In this document: positions 45,259-60,200 of the stretch, piece after piece
Numbering within the stretch: position 1 is the first letter of the stretch
How the letters are laid out: each line of letters starts with the position of its first letter
NCBI RefSeq assembly: GCF_026151205.1
Contig: NC_087080.1
Coordinates: 2,459,096-2,523,095 of the forward strand
Source of the DNA: Bolinopsis microptera
Taxonomy: Eukaryota > Ctenophora > Tentaculata > Lobata > Bolinopsidae
DNA: 64,000 nt
Direction of reading: 5' to 3'
Program-made: the position numbers and the translations under genes
The notes under the pieces: generated by a model
Database searches by the model: none
Told to the model about the DNA's origin: nothing
The model's input: the letters and a program-made list of their open reading frames with translations, nothing else

Positions 45259-48200
45259 ATGGATAGCGCAACAGCGCAACCAAAGGGTGAGTATTTAGTT
45301 CTGGAATCTGACTTATAAATCCTTTTTGTTAATCTAAATAGAATCATTGAAACAAGTACCACAGTGTGACCGAATGACCAAACTATGTTTTCCTTATTAG
45401 GCAAGCGGCGTCGTATAGAATCCAGTAAATCCAGTGAGTCAGAATCGAATGTCTCAAAGAAGGAAAAAGCGGCAGTCATCCCTACTGCATCTGGGTCAAA
45501 AGGTATTACTATTAGTGTTATTGACGATTTTTAGGGTGATAATGCATTCATGTTTACATATCTTGTTTTTATTTAACTTGAATTTTCTAATCTACTTGTG
45601 ATCATTATTTGAATATTCAAAGATGATGTACATATTTACAAAGTATTGGATAATTATGAGTTCTCCCTCCAGATGGTATAAAGACCTGTAATAGAAACTC
45701 ACAAATGATGTGGGATACCACTAAAAAGGGAATATTCTTTGATGCTGTCAATGAGGTATTTATACAATGTTATTAGTATTTATACCTTGTTATGAGGTAT
45801 TTATACCTTGTTAGTTGTTATTGGTATTTATACATTGTTATTGACTGTGAGGTATTTATACAATGTTATTGATTGTGTGAGCTCAGTTATACAAGTGCAT
45901 TATTCAAATAGAAGTCGCTGATCTGCATGATTTATTCTTATCTTTCAAGTTTCAATATTAGCAAAGACAAACATGTATATTGTTGGGCATCTCTTATCTT
46001 TAAAGGAATTGCTAACATTGATATCATACCATCTAATACTAGCATTCTAATTTCTGATACATACTTTGCGTTTCAGTTCGGAAAAGATTTCGACAAGATA
46101 CACAACTACTTCAATACTAAGATAAAGAAAGTGTATGGTAATGTGGACACTTATCATGCTATCAAAAAGGAGCAGGTTGGAGTACCACTCATAATGAGTG
46201 ACTCATTTCAAATTCATTTTAAAACGAACCAAAACTAAAAAGTAGAAGAATAATTCGTTTTGCTGTCCAATTATACTGAATTCTATTGTGTTCTCTTTCT
46301 TTCACTCATCTGAAGTTTATATCTTCGTAGGTCAAGGATTTTTATCAGAACACCTTGAAAAAGACGTATCAAATCGTTGATGCCAAAAAACTGCACAATC
46401 TTATTGTTGGAGGTACGACTCAAATTTATAAATAATTTAAACTAAAATTCACACTATTATATACTAGGGCAGCTTTGGGTTTGTTGCTGTAGTGGCACTT
46501 AGATTTTTGCAGAAGTACGAGCTTCTACATTTGCCAATTACCATAAACCCATTGGGTGAGCTAAGGACCTTGTGTCTGACCATCTCCAGCGTTGTAGCAA
46601 TGTAGGATTGTAGGATTGTAGGATTGTAGCAATGTAGGATTATAGCACTGTAGCAATGTAGGATTATAGCACTGTAGCAATGTTGGATTGTTGAAATGTA
46701 GCAATATAGGATTGTAGCAATGTAGGATTATATGAATGTAACAATGTAGGATTGTAGCAATGTAGGATTGTAGCAATGTAGGATTGTTAGATTCTTCAGT
46801 TTCCTGTAATAAGTCGGTTACTTGGTAACCACTATTGGAACTTTAATACATAAATGATTGCGTAAAATATACTGTTGTCATCCAGCAATACGTATTGTTC
46901 AAGTAAAGATTCACGGAGTACAGTTTTTTCACAAATGTTTTTGTATAACCATTTCATTTATCATTCGAATACAACAAGCTTTATTGTTCTAATAAATGTA
47001 TTATACATCGTAAATTATACATTAAACATAATAATTGTATTATACATAGTAGATTATACCTTATACATAATAAATGTATTATAAATGTATATACATTATA
47101 CAATATACATAATAAATGTATTATACATTGTAAATTATACATTATACATAATACATGTATTATACATTGTAGATTACACATTATACATAATAAATGTATT
47201 ATACATTGTAGATTATACATTATACATAATAAATGTTTTATACATTGTAGATTATATACATTATACATAATAAATGTATTATAAATGTATAAATCGTTTA
47301 CAGAAGGTAGTGTTGATGAGGCAAACATTAGAGAGTACAGAGAAGTAATCATTCTACTATCGTACTGGCAGGTTTGTTCAACAAACAATCTGTATGCTCA
47401 TTTTCTAATAAGTTTATCAATTTAAAATACAATTTAGTTTCTGCTGAACATTTTTGATCGACTATTTAATGAACACTAATCGTCCGATTGTAAACTTTAA
47501 ATGCTTTTGACTATTTTAAACGATCCAAAATCTAATTGCTTACACGAAGTTAACACAGAGTTAACACGAAGTTAACACAGAGTTAACATGGAATTAACGT
47601 TATTGCTTTATAATCTTCCACGGTTAATTGTTGGCAGGTAATGAAACATTCTAAAAGAATGAAGTGGCCGACAGATAAACTTCACAGCAAAGTGAATGAG
47701 CTCATCTTCCAAGGATCAACCTGTCTCCGAATGAAGGTTTTTAACTTTAACATAATTGAAGCCTTTATATCTCCCTCTTACTTGTTATCACTAATTGAGT
47801 TCAAAATGAATAACAACCAATCTATGATATTTTTTATTCCTCATTTTAGCATTCTCTACTTATCCTGCTTTTAAAATTATACGATCCTAATAAGTTCGCA
47901 TAATCAAGGTATAATTAAACCTGATACCCCTGGCTTGCGAGTTGTTATGTAATTCGACTACCAAGTCTCAGGCAGTTACATTCCAGAGTTAGATGAGCTA
48001 TATTTCGTGAAGAAATTAGAATGAACGATTTGAACTTGTTTATGTAGTATAATACACACCAGTTACTATCAGTACGCCCATATAAACACAGATCCCATTT
48101 CAGTCTCGCAACTTCTACGTCCAGAGAGTCACGCCCAAATATTTCGTTGGAAGAAGAGTTGGTCGGGTTCCAGCTGAATTCACTGTTGATATTCTGCCCT

Positions 48201-51200
48201 TTAATAGTTGGAGTTGGGGCGTAGTGCAAAACATTGCTCAAAACCCAAGGATCAGGTATGTTGTGGAGTATGATATTTTTTATATTCTAGGGGTCTTTTA
48301 AAATTCAACTTAACTGTACACTAAAAGTTTGGATGATGGCCCAACTATTTTGGAAGAAGGCCAAAATAGCTGGTTACAGACCACAGAATTGTATTACGAT
48401 AACACGCAGTATTGTGGGTATGTCGTCTCATGGAAGAATATCTAAGTGTCTTTGTGCTCTTAACATTGAGACAACAATAGAATGCTGGACAGCTGAAGAT
48501 CTTCAACCATTTTCCTTGACAATTTAGTAAAATAACTATTCGAATTCACTGAATTTGTTTAATCTCATCAAGCCTGAGATGAAATTAAACATCTCTTTTA
48601 TTTGTAACATTGGACATTTAGATTGGTTTCATCATTATTATCTTTATTTGCAAGCATGAAACATTTGAACTCATTGCAGTGTTTGATAACAATGAGCTTG
48701 AAAACCGTGCCGACTGCCAAGCATGTTATACATGCAAAATTTTAAAAATAATTTCATATAGTAATAGTATTGTAACAAATAACGTTTTAAGCGATATAAA
48801 ATGTATAACATCTTTGGTCGTTGGTCGTCAAAAAGCGTTCGTGTCGACTAAAATTCTATTTGTATCCCATATCATAGACATGATCCGTTCTATAGCTCTT
48901 ATTTACGATATTTTTAAACAAAATATTTCCCTTGGCTCAATGTTTTGAGTAGTTCTGAACATAATTATAAATGATTATTAAACATGATAATTAAACATAA
49001 TTAGCTTAATATACTAATTCTTAAGTTAATATACTAATTCTTAATATATACTAATTCTTAAGACACTCTTTATCTGCCGCGCTATTGTCATGTTCTCCCC
49101 TTCCATGTTTATTAGTTCTATTATATGATTGGTAACTTACACTCCATATTATATTATAAGAATAATATGAATATAAAATATTATTAGTTGCTTAATAATT
49201 CTCAGCAAGGATATTATTTAGTACATAGAGTGTAATATATCATTTTATCGTTACAGGTTAAAGGTTTCATCAAAGAAAAGCGTCTCGGAGATCCTAAAGA
49301 TACTGATCAGTAAATGGGAGAAAGCAAAACAATGTGTATCCTTTTGTACTGACAAATATTGACTTGAACTTAATTTTATGTAATTCATTTAAACTACTTT
49401 TGCCACCTAAGTATTAAATTATTATTGGTTAATAAGCTGTTACCAAACAAGCTTTTGTTATAATCACCTACACATGATGTAACGTCTCTGTGAACACCCA
49501 TTAGAAAATTAGTTGCACTGCTTGCACACTTTCCAAGAATCATCTTTTATTATGAACCCCCTAGTCAATGATGATTGGTATGATTGGTATGTTTGGTATG
49601 ATTGTCAAATCAAATTTTAATGTAATTTTTCTCACTCCAGCTGCAGTCTGGTAGTGTTGAGTCTCAGGAATATTTTTCTAGCTCTCATTTACCTTGTTTT
49701 TTAAATAAAAATCCTTAACCCAACTAACAGTCCACATTAGAGACACTCAACCTGTGTCTCCGAGCTCCCACCTCCTCTAAATACCGACCCGAACATACCA
49801 AAACAACTGCTGATTCTTCTGCAGGTTTCGCATTTTACAGAGTTTATATTTGTTTATTATTAATGTAGCAGTTTATATACTACCAAAAATATGACGATTA
49901 TACACGAATTAAGATATTTTATGTTACTCGACAGTATTAATACGGGTTTATTAACAGCCGGGAAAATATTGCGAAGTTTTCAAAAACTCGTCGCATTATC
50001 CCGGTCGTAATAATGCCGAGTAAGGTATGCACTATGCAGCAGGCTATTGCACAAAAGGTAAATTCAAATCACTCTACCCTCTACGCCCATATCCAAAAAA
50101 TTTTTAATTTCCTACATTCTCAATTTTTTCGTTTTCTGTGGCCCGCTCGCATAAAGAGTCTTTGTATTCGCGCGGTTCAAAGATTTTTCATGGCGGATTC
50201 CAGATTCTCAATTTTACTTTTTTAGGGCCCGGAATACTTTTTAATAGATAATCCTAGGTTACTTTTGGGGGCGAAGCCCCCGAAAATTTTGGAAATTTAA
50301 ACTAGAGTTGGCCTCCTGGAACGAATCTGACAATGGAGAACGATTTTAGCATACTATTTTCTGATTTCAATTTTTATTGGGATAAATTGTCTGGATTCTA
50401 GAATCCCTAAACACTTGGCTTAACTAAAGCACGAAATAGGAGACAGCATGAAGTATCAAGAGTTTATAATTTTGGCACAAATGTTTTCTCATCTACTACC
50501 ATCACTTTCTGCTTTCAAGCTATAAACTAATACAGGGTTAAGGGAATTTGGAGAAGGAAGCAAGTATGAGACCAAATATTCAAAAAACAAGGAATTTAAA
50601 TTTTCCAAAAATATAATAATGACTATAATTAGTATTTACTATTTAAATAAGATAGGAAACGCAACAAAGAATGCTTATGCATTATGCATGTTTAGACGTA
50701 TTACATCAACTCATAATACTATATAATGTTCTTTGAACTCCTGACATAAAGTTATTACTATTGCATTGATGACCGTTCACAACATTACATGATTGATAAT
50801 GCTATTATCAAAACTGGAATGGTAGTCTATATTGGGATTTGCAGAAGTTTTCTATAGCCGCCCCCATCCCCCCATGGGTGGTTTTCAGAAAAGAGTGGTT
50901 TCTTGCCATTCTCGTAGCAACCTGTTGAACAAGCTTTTCACCCTCAGCAGAACATGGTGATGGGGCCATCAGCCTAATCTGGAGCTCTTTTTGCACTCTT
51001 CTGTCATCCCTATCTGTAATTCTTATAAGATGATTGGACCTCGGATTTAGACTTGAACTTTGGACGATTCATGATTAATAGGAAGTTCAACAACCCAATG
51101 TAAGCAACAAAAGCAAGCGGGCAGAGCGACTAATTAAAAAACTAGAAAAAGTCCAATTCTCACGCCCATTCTAGCATCATCGTACAGATTAGTTAAAACG

Positions 51201-54200
51201 CCCTGTTTTTCTGATATTTTCTCACGCCACACGAATTTGGGCTGGGTGTGTGCAGTGTGATACACACATTGAAGACGTGATGTGTATATGCTACTGCTTG
51301 CCAATACAGATATCGGGTGACACTGTAGACATATCCGGTTTCATAGACTAGATAAGTAGATAGTAAAATGTTAATAGAGTAATAATGACAACTATTTATG
51401 TCGTGTACGCGAAAATGCCCCAATAATTAGCATCTGGTTAGTGGTTACTTGATGCACAGATTTTGTAGCTAATAGCAACAAACTTTGGTCTGTGAAACGA
51501 AATTTGATAGACTGGATCAGTGGATCCCTGACTGAGGACATTTAAATAACGGTCCAGCAACTTTTAGTCTGCTCTTTCACTTAAATTCCTACTGAAATAT
51601 TATCGAAAATTCTCAGAGTTGGCTCTCGAATTTCCTACTTTTTGTCAAAAATTTCCTACTTTTAAAAATTTCCTACATTCTTAGAATGCGAGAATGCGGG
51701 TTTTTGGATATGGGCCTCTACGATTACAGGTACTATTTTACTACTAATTTTGTCACTCAGGAAGGTTAAGAAAACAGAGTGTGTCTCTGAATTCTGAAGA
51801 TACCAGTAAAAACAAAACCTCCACCAAAACCCCAATACCACGTACCAAACCAACTGCTCCAGAATCAGCTGACGAACACAACGTTATCCTTAACAATCTT
51901 GCTAATGAGGTAAAACTTAATTGTCTGCATCGAAAATTGGAGTATATCACATAGTATTGGTATGATTACGTCTCGTAATATACACTTTCTTTATTACTTC
52001 ACAGTAAACTGTATCAACTATCAGTTGAGTAACATGATACTTTGGTACACATTCTGATTCAGCTCACATCCACTTGAAAAGTATTCGCTTACTTGTTGTA
52101 GTTTATAATATTACAAAACTACAGGTAAACACAGTGCTGTGCCAATATATGGCAATATGTGCTAATATGTGCCAATATGTGCCAATATGTGGCATGAAAA
52201 ATATCGATTGAATTAAATACAAGTTGCTGTGATAATATATTACAATGTTCCAGGTGGACATAACGTGTAACGTGGAGGCTCCAGCTGCCGCAAACACAGT
52301 GACAGTACACAGCGAGGACTTGGGTGATGTTGTCACGGATCCTACTCTAATCGATCAGGTGAGTTAATGTGAACCTTTGGTGGCCAGAATGGTTTAACTG
52401 AAGATTTAAAATCTAAAATTCTGCAGAAATTAGATTACATGGTAATGTTAAATTGATGGACGCTAAGTACGAATATATCTGAAGTAAAGTTATAATTTGA
52501 TCCGGCCTTAGCTGGTCTAGGATTATGTCTTCCACTGTCCAGTCATCATTATGTGTACCTCCAAATATGTGCTGAACATTTCACGATTTACGTTGAATGA
52601 ATTATCAGGGTAAGGATCAGAATACATCGGTCACAGAAGAAGAGCTGAACGATATTATTGATTCAGTGGAACCACCACTTTCAGATCAGTCTCAAGAGAC
52701 GCCCACTATCAAGAGCAAGGTAATTTGATCTTAAGTATGAACTGTCAACTGGCTTACTGGCTAACTTCCTCTTTGTTGAACATCATCATGTTTTATAATA
52801 TGTGCTCTTGAACTGTAAAACTTACGCATAAGCTCAAATCCTGGGGAACAATTATAGAGTACCTCAGATTTTGTAAATTGCATTAGATTTTGTGGGTAAA
52901 CGCGAAGAATTTCCCTAGCTTGCAAATTGTTAGATCCGGTTTACGGCGGGCCACTCCTGCATCTAAATTAAAAACGCGGGAAACAGGAAGCCTTGTATGT
53001 GGGACATCCGGAGTAGAATCCTTCAAGATGTCGTGACGCGCGAGAATAGTTTTGTCGACTTTATAACGCGCCAAGATCAATTATCACGCGCGCGCGCATG
53101 TGCAACGCGCGAAATTAAACTAAATTTTAGCCATGTACCAAATTCCAGCCAAGCTAAATATCTTGCCAGGGCTTAAATAACAATCGAAGCAAGGTTACTG
53201 CTGAGACAAATTTGTCGGCAGTTGTAAACTCAACCTACCACGTACTACGACCTACTCATTGGTCATAGGTTCCCAACACTTTTACTGAAAAAAAATGTTG
53301 AAATTTTTCGTTTGAGAATCAGTGAATCTTTCGTAGAGAAGTAAGTGATAAAATTCGTGTGAACCGAACTTAGCCTACAATTAAAATCAAATGTGATTTT
53401 GCGACACCAGAATTGAAGGATAACCAGCTAGTAACGTCTTCAAACCTACTTTCAGTGTCCGACGGAAGTCAGAAAACCTGGAAAAACCTTCTTCCATGAC
53501 AAGGTATTGTGGCATCAGTTTAATCGTGGCTCATTTTAAAACTTCATACGTTATATTAAAATATCATTTTATTTGGTGTGTATTTCACTACTTGAGACGC
53601 TACATTTTACAGCACAAAGATACCGACGAGCTGGCTGCGGAAAAAGACAGACTTGCTGCCCTTGAGTGCTGGGACTCTACAACCCCGAGTTCGTTAACCA
53701 TCGGCCACGTCTATATGAAGGTAAATATTAATCTAGTATTGCTCGAAAAATTACGTGGGATACGTCTCGGGGACATTGGAGAATTTTGTGGTAATCCTCA
53801 TCCGTGAAGATGGTCTCTGACCATTCATTGTAATTGTAGATTTTAAAGGTACTATTGATTCCTAACCACAGTTTGCTCCTGTGACAAACAGCAAAGAATT
53901 CCACATAGAGTACGAGTGGAGGATTGACTCTGGAGAGACGTCCATAAACTCAGCTCACAATACCTTGTCCCTGAAGAGGTTATTCAACTTAGGAAGCACT
54001 GAGTTTCAGCGCCTGTCTAAACAGGTAAATTGTAAAACTTGCTTCTTTTTCATTTTACCGAATACTAATAGTGTTGATCTAAGGATTATTTTTAAAGCTT
54101 TCGTAACGTCAATGGTCAGGAATCCGTGACCTTTTAATATCAAGATGCTCGCAAAACACATAATTCTTCTAACTATCTGCCCACAAATATGGCTTTATTA

Positions 54201-57200
54201 GATTACCATCCTCAACGCAAAGTCATTTAAAAATTAATATATGGAGATGGGTAAGATGGGTATTGGATAAGATGTCAGCTCCCTCGTAAATAAGTTTTTA
54301 CCATGCTGTGGCAGGGTCTCATTTAAAGGAGCATGATCAACACACAAACGAATAATTGAACATGAAACCTAAGATAGATATGAATAGCTTAACGCTTGTA
54401 AATATGATTTGTGTGTCAGAATAAAGTGTGAACAGTACAGAGGCAACTGACAGTTACTATAATTATTAGGGAATTGTCTGTTCTCTAATGATATTTAAGG
54501 AAGGAAATTTGTTTCCTGCATATATTTACATACTTATTCGCATAAGTTTGTTTTTCAGAACGTCTTAGAGCTTAAATTTTACTACTGTTTCATAGGCCTG
54601 TCACATTTTTAAATGCAGATTTATTCATACACTTTAAAACGTTGGGATGGGTAGAATTTTTAACTTAAGTTTTTAAATGAAGATTTTAAATGAAGTTCTC
54701 AACCCTTTAAATTTTAAAGAGCATATCGTGAATCGTTTAAATCTCCCACATTAAAATTTCAGCATTCACGTCACAGACTATTATAGAGTGACCGTAGATC
54801 GTTTTCGAGTGCGAAAAAACCTAATATGGATATGAAATCATTGACGACGGTACAATTGATAAGGATACCGATTATAATATCACTGGCGAAGAGTAACACT
54901 AAGAGTCGTATCTTATTGCTAATTGGTTTACTGGTAGACATGACACCAGAATAAGGTGATAAACTAACTGTTAGACATCACACCTGTCTGCAGTGACGTA
55001 ACACCTACTCCTCTGCATTATTGTCTCTTGAAGAGAACACGTTAAACTTTTACGAAATGCGAACAATTGTCCTTTTCGAAACCAGAGTTATAATGTATTA
55101 CGTGTCGTATGGAAAATACCGATATTCCAAAGTGCACCCCTAGTTAATCCCTAACACCCAAATTGGCATGCCTTAGGGGACCTTTAGGGTATCTTAAGGC
55201 TCAATAGTCGACCCCTAAGCTAAGGAGAAGTGTTCCCCGAATCGCACTTGTCTCCCACTTTAGGGTCAATGGTATAAATTATGTGTTCTCTCGGGCCACT
55301 ACTCACCTAGAAATGATTAGGAAACTGTAAAACATAGTGATATCAATATAATCAATATTTGGGGTGCTTCCTTGAATACGTTCATCGAAAAAACTCACCT
55401 AGTCACCTGTAACATCGTATTATCATATTGTGTTATGCATTTCTCGCTAACACTGCATTTCTTGGAAAATTGTTTGTCTACTTCTATGGGGACGTGACTG
55501 TTGAATATATTGTTATCTATTAACATGGAATGTCAGATTACAGCTTCATCGCTGCATGTAAGTGTTTATGGGTGTGTTAACAAAGTGCTGCAAGAGCAGT
55601 TGTAATATTCAATATTAACCGGATCAGTACTAACCCCTTAAAATTAATATATTGGAAATATTGACATGTTTAAAATTGCTATTCAATAAACAAATTAAAC
55701 ATGGCATCTTTACCTACTAACAATTATAAATAAAGAACTTAAAAGGGCTTTACTATCCTTCTTCTCGTGGCAACTGGCAAGGTATGTGAGGCTGTGAGGC
55801 TGAGGGGACCACCTCAAGTCTCTGGTGGCATTGCCACATAGCTTGAAGGTATGTGTGCTGATAACAGTGCGTCACCAGACATTGCCATTGAGTGTCTGTT
55901 TGTGTGTCAACTAGAGCTGCATAGCTAGTGGTGACGACACGAATAACATGACCCTTGTACCAAATCAAATGCAGTGGAAACGGCTCTGCTTTTACTTGAC
56001 CTCGAGGTGACCTGATTTAGAGGTTCTAACCCTCTCCGAAACGGGAATATATTATATTATATATTCACTTGGCTAGCTATTGAGTATTTCTAGGAGATGT
56101 GTGATCTATACATAGCACGATACATGGAGGGCTCAAGACGATGAGAACTACAAGATCCCGGTTGAACTAATTTGATCCCATATATCCCGACAGTCCCTTG
56201 TTAACACTTACAGTGTCCTTAAAGTGTCCGTCCGTTTACCGTTAGAGACCATAGTCAATTGTGCGTCGACTGTGCGTCAACCGTGAGTTTAATCAATTTT
56301 TAATGGGGTTAAACGTGTGTTAAGTGTCCGTCGACAGACTTCCAAATTGCCTATAAATTGTGTTGTATGATTTGCCCTCAGCTTGCAAGAATTCCTTGAT
56401 AAGCGGGAATATTTGAAGAAGGATTTTGCTTCAACTTAAAGGGGTTAAATTTGTTTCTTAATTCCCAGTTTGCAGTATTTAGATGCTATTGTAGCTGTTT
56501 TTGACGTTGCCAAGGTATCAGCTATTTCTTATTGTGAATGTGAAGAATGTTCTTCTTCAAACTCGTCAAAAACGTAGATAATACAGTTTCTGGACGGTTC
56601 CTTATCTTAACTCCTCTAATAGTGATAGCTACCTTAACTGTTTTCTTATTCGGTAATTGTTTTGTTCTCACTGCTATTCTTCACCATATCCACTCTGCTC
56701 TTGACTTCAGTTTCTCCCGTGACTTTCAGAACAATCTGGTTGTGCTCAATTTCTGAAAGTTCCTTCTAATTTTCTTTCTGTTTTTTATATGGCCAATCTT
56801 AACGGCAGTTGAATAACGTTAATTACTACATTATTTAAACGGTCAAAATCTTTTTACGGACTATTCGAGGGACGTTCAAGAATTTTGCATTCCAATCATT
56901 AATTATAGAGTGATATCTGAAGTCATAAAAAATATTTTCTTCTCCGTCCGCGTCCCATAGATATAAAGTTGAGATAACCTCAAGGGGGCCGACCACTTAC
57001 TTTAGCGGTAATCTTTTTCCTGAGAGCCAGGTTCTACTGTCCATGTCGGACAAGTTCAGGTCATATTATTGTGTTACTTCAGCGCAGGTTTTACACAAGT
57101 GTTAATTGTGTATTATTAGTTTCCTCCTCTTCAGATGTGCAATGTCGGGGATGCGTTAATTATAACGTTGTTTATAGCCGTTATTACTGATATGCAATTT

Positions 57201-60200
57201 ATCAATAAAACATAAGTGTGAGAAATGAGGCAAAGGTGTTTTTCGGAACCTACAGATTTCATGAATTATGTTTTGGGAACCAGAAGTTCTTATTCCTACG
57301 TATGAAAAATATTGTACAACGATTATTTGGTGGAAACGCTTTAATTTTCCGATCAGTTTATATCATGGTCTTGTTCAAAATTGATTTTACGTCAGCAATA
57401 CAACCCAGTCCTGAATACTGGATAAAATACAGTCTTCTGAATTCTTGAAGAAGGACCTACAATTGTCTTAGTCGAAATCTCAGCTCTAACTCAAGTGAAC
57501 GCCTAAAATTGCCCAAATCAGGGCATTATTGCTAAATTACCGTGAAATCCCTAAAATAACCACACCCATCACTTCATTACCCCCACTCAAAACTTCCTGC
57601 GTTAGTCATTTGATGCCCCCTAGGAGCGGATGGGTGGAGATACTAAATATACCACGTAAAGTGTAAAACTCCCAATTTTCAAATTTTGTTTCTGTAACTC
57701 CATACCAGTAAATATGAATTTATTTTTATTGATGAAGTAGTGTCTTAAATTTTTGCAACTTGTTAAACGCGTGGTCGTCACAAAACCTACCCGAATAATA
57801 TTCAAAGTCCCGTCATAGCCTTGCTTTAATGAGTTTTCCGCGCTATGGACTAATAAACAGAATAAAAAGTTCCAAGTTTTGCACTGCTTGACATTGTTGA
57901 CAGGTGAATGGTGTGATCTCGGTGGTCTCAGTATTAGTATGACTGTAACCTGTATAGTGTGCCGAGGAGACACTGTTGCATGTTCTGTAGTTAACGTGCG
58001 GAAACAAAGCTATGTTTAGTAATAGGAGTAATAACAATAGAAAAATTCTTGGACTATTCCCAAACCTGCTTTCCTTCGGATAACTCTATGGAAGAAAGTC
58101 TCCTAATTTCTGATTTTCCAAGTACTACACAATAATTCTTGGAAATCGTTTTAATGCTTCTTTGGGGATATTGTCCAATTTGGCAGTTTAGTTACACAAA
58201 ATGAAGAAGTTGTAGGAACTACGAGAACACATAAAGTTCGGGGGGTTATTTTGGGGCAAATCTGTGGAGCAATTCAAATACCTGAACACTCAGCTCGCAT
58301 TTAATTTTAATTTTATTTGGAATCGTACCGGGAGGAAGTGAGGTCTCATCGAGCAGTCGATTGAATATTCACCTTTTTTGGATTTTTTTACATCGTGAGA
58401 TCTGGTTTAACAGAATAACCCGGTATATTGTCTGGAATTGAACTGATTTAGCCTTATCAGCCCTATAATTGAAAAGGCCGTTATAATTTATATCAGATTT
58501 CAAAATAATGATGCTTATCATTATAACTTATCATATAAGCGGTCGAGGCCATGTGTACCTACTAATTACAATTTCATACTAAATTTGAAACCGGATTTTA
58601 AAATTAGAATTCTCCAGAATCTTTTGAGATTCTCAAGAATTAGGACCTGAAGAAAAATGCCTGGTAAAGCTCGATTAGTTATCTGAAGATTTATTGCATG
58701 AAATTTCGAAATTACGTAAAAAACCGAGAACGGAAAGATGTTGAAAAGAGTTAACGCTAGAGCATGACGGATCTTGATTAAGATAATTAAGATGCCACAA
58801 CAAGTCGTGCTGGGTTATTAACAATCGACATTGTGGCGCGCCGCACTTTTGCTTCCGGACTACTCTCCCTCGGTACTCGCACTCACCCGGACACGATATA
58901 CTGTGTTATATCTGGGTGTCTCCACAGTAGGTTGTTACTAAAAGAAAGCTGCCAAGTGTGCAGCTGACACGCCTCACACACGCCTTCAAGGGTTGTAACC
59001 TCTAACTTGTAGTCCGCAACATAAACCTGGAGAGTATGCCTCCGCACATCCCTGGTTCTGAGGGTCGTGGCAGTTTAAAATCTGAGTTTCAGGAGAATAT
59101 CTCAAGGCTCACCGTCTGTTCGGTCTTTGGAAGTGTGTCGGCCTATTAACAGTTTAAAGTATACTGTTTTGACAAGGCTTCACGGCTTCAAATTTCGGGT
59201 TCAAAGCGGAGGTCGGCATGGAAATACATTTAGAGACCTTATCAAATGAAATACCGTGAATTGTTATATCTCACCGCAGGGAAAGTTCAAAGACCTGTTC
59301 ATTACCCTGAACATGGACAAGTGGACTAGCATCCTGCCTAACAGCAAATCTGTGGAAACGCAGACTGACATGTTGGAATCAGCCCTCCCCAAGCCACAGG
59401 TGACTAATAAATTAACTTAAACTTACTTGTTTTTATTAAACAATTAAATTAACTTACATTTTAACTTAAACTTACTTGACTACCTGACCTTATTAATATT
59501 AAACAGCGTATTATACGTGTCAAGGGAATTGCAACTTTCGTGTTACAAATAAGGTGACAAAAAGTTGTTTCGAATGCATGTTTAACGGCTCCTCCCTATG
59601 ACCTGGCCCTACAGACCAGTCTTCAACACAAAGGGGGAGTCTCTGGAGTACGTGATTTCTTTTAAAATCACGACTGATGAGAATCTGACAAGTGACAGTA
59701 AACAGAGATTGAATTTTTAACATAAATTCTAATGGTAACCAAGTTCTAATGTTATAATAGCTGTTGGGACAGTGGGAGAGTTACTGAACAGGTCAGTTGA
59801 GCTGTCCTGCACATACCAGTAGCATTACGTGGTAACTGGTAAATAGTGAAGAATGAAAAGTCACAGACTCCTTGACTCTTCGGATTATAAATGAAATGTC
59901 TTTGCCTCTATTTCAATTCTCTATGGTTTCTCTGTCTGTCAAACGATTTACCAGCATCTACTCTAAAGCGCCAGTCACAGACAGATTGTTTGCACTAAAA
60001 AAGCATTCCCGGTGCTTCGAATCAGCCTTGTTTCGGCAGAGAGACGGGTAATTTCTACAATATGCCAATAATCCTGGGATCAGGGATCATTATGATACAC
60101 TAGTAGTGTGGGAAGACATTTGATTGTTTGAAACTTTCAAAACTTTCAAATCCACTACTACAATATATTTTTCTGAGTAAAAAGCTTTTCAATTTCGGCA

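Noticed and set aside
46981-47388. Open frames in an AT-rich array
   Set aside because: Low-complexity tandem repeat; only 47304-47371 is a real exon, on the plus strand.
50808-50996. Possible gene of 62 codons
   Set aside because: Inside a TIR element, no recognised domain, no splice partners; kept only as a remark.
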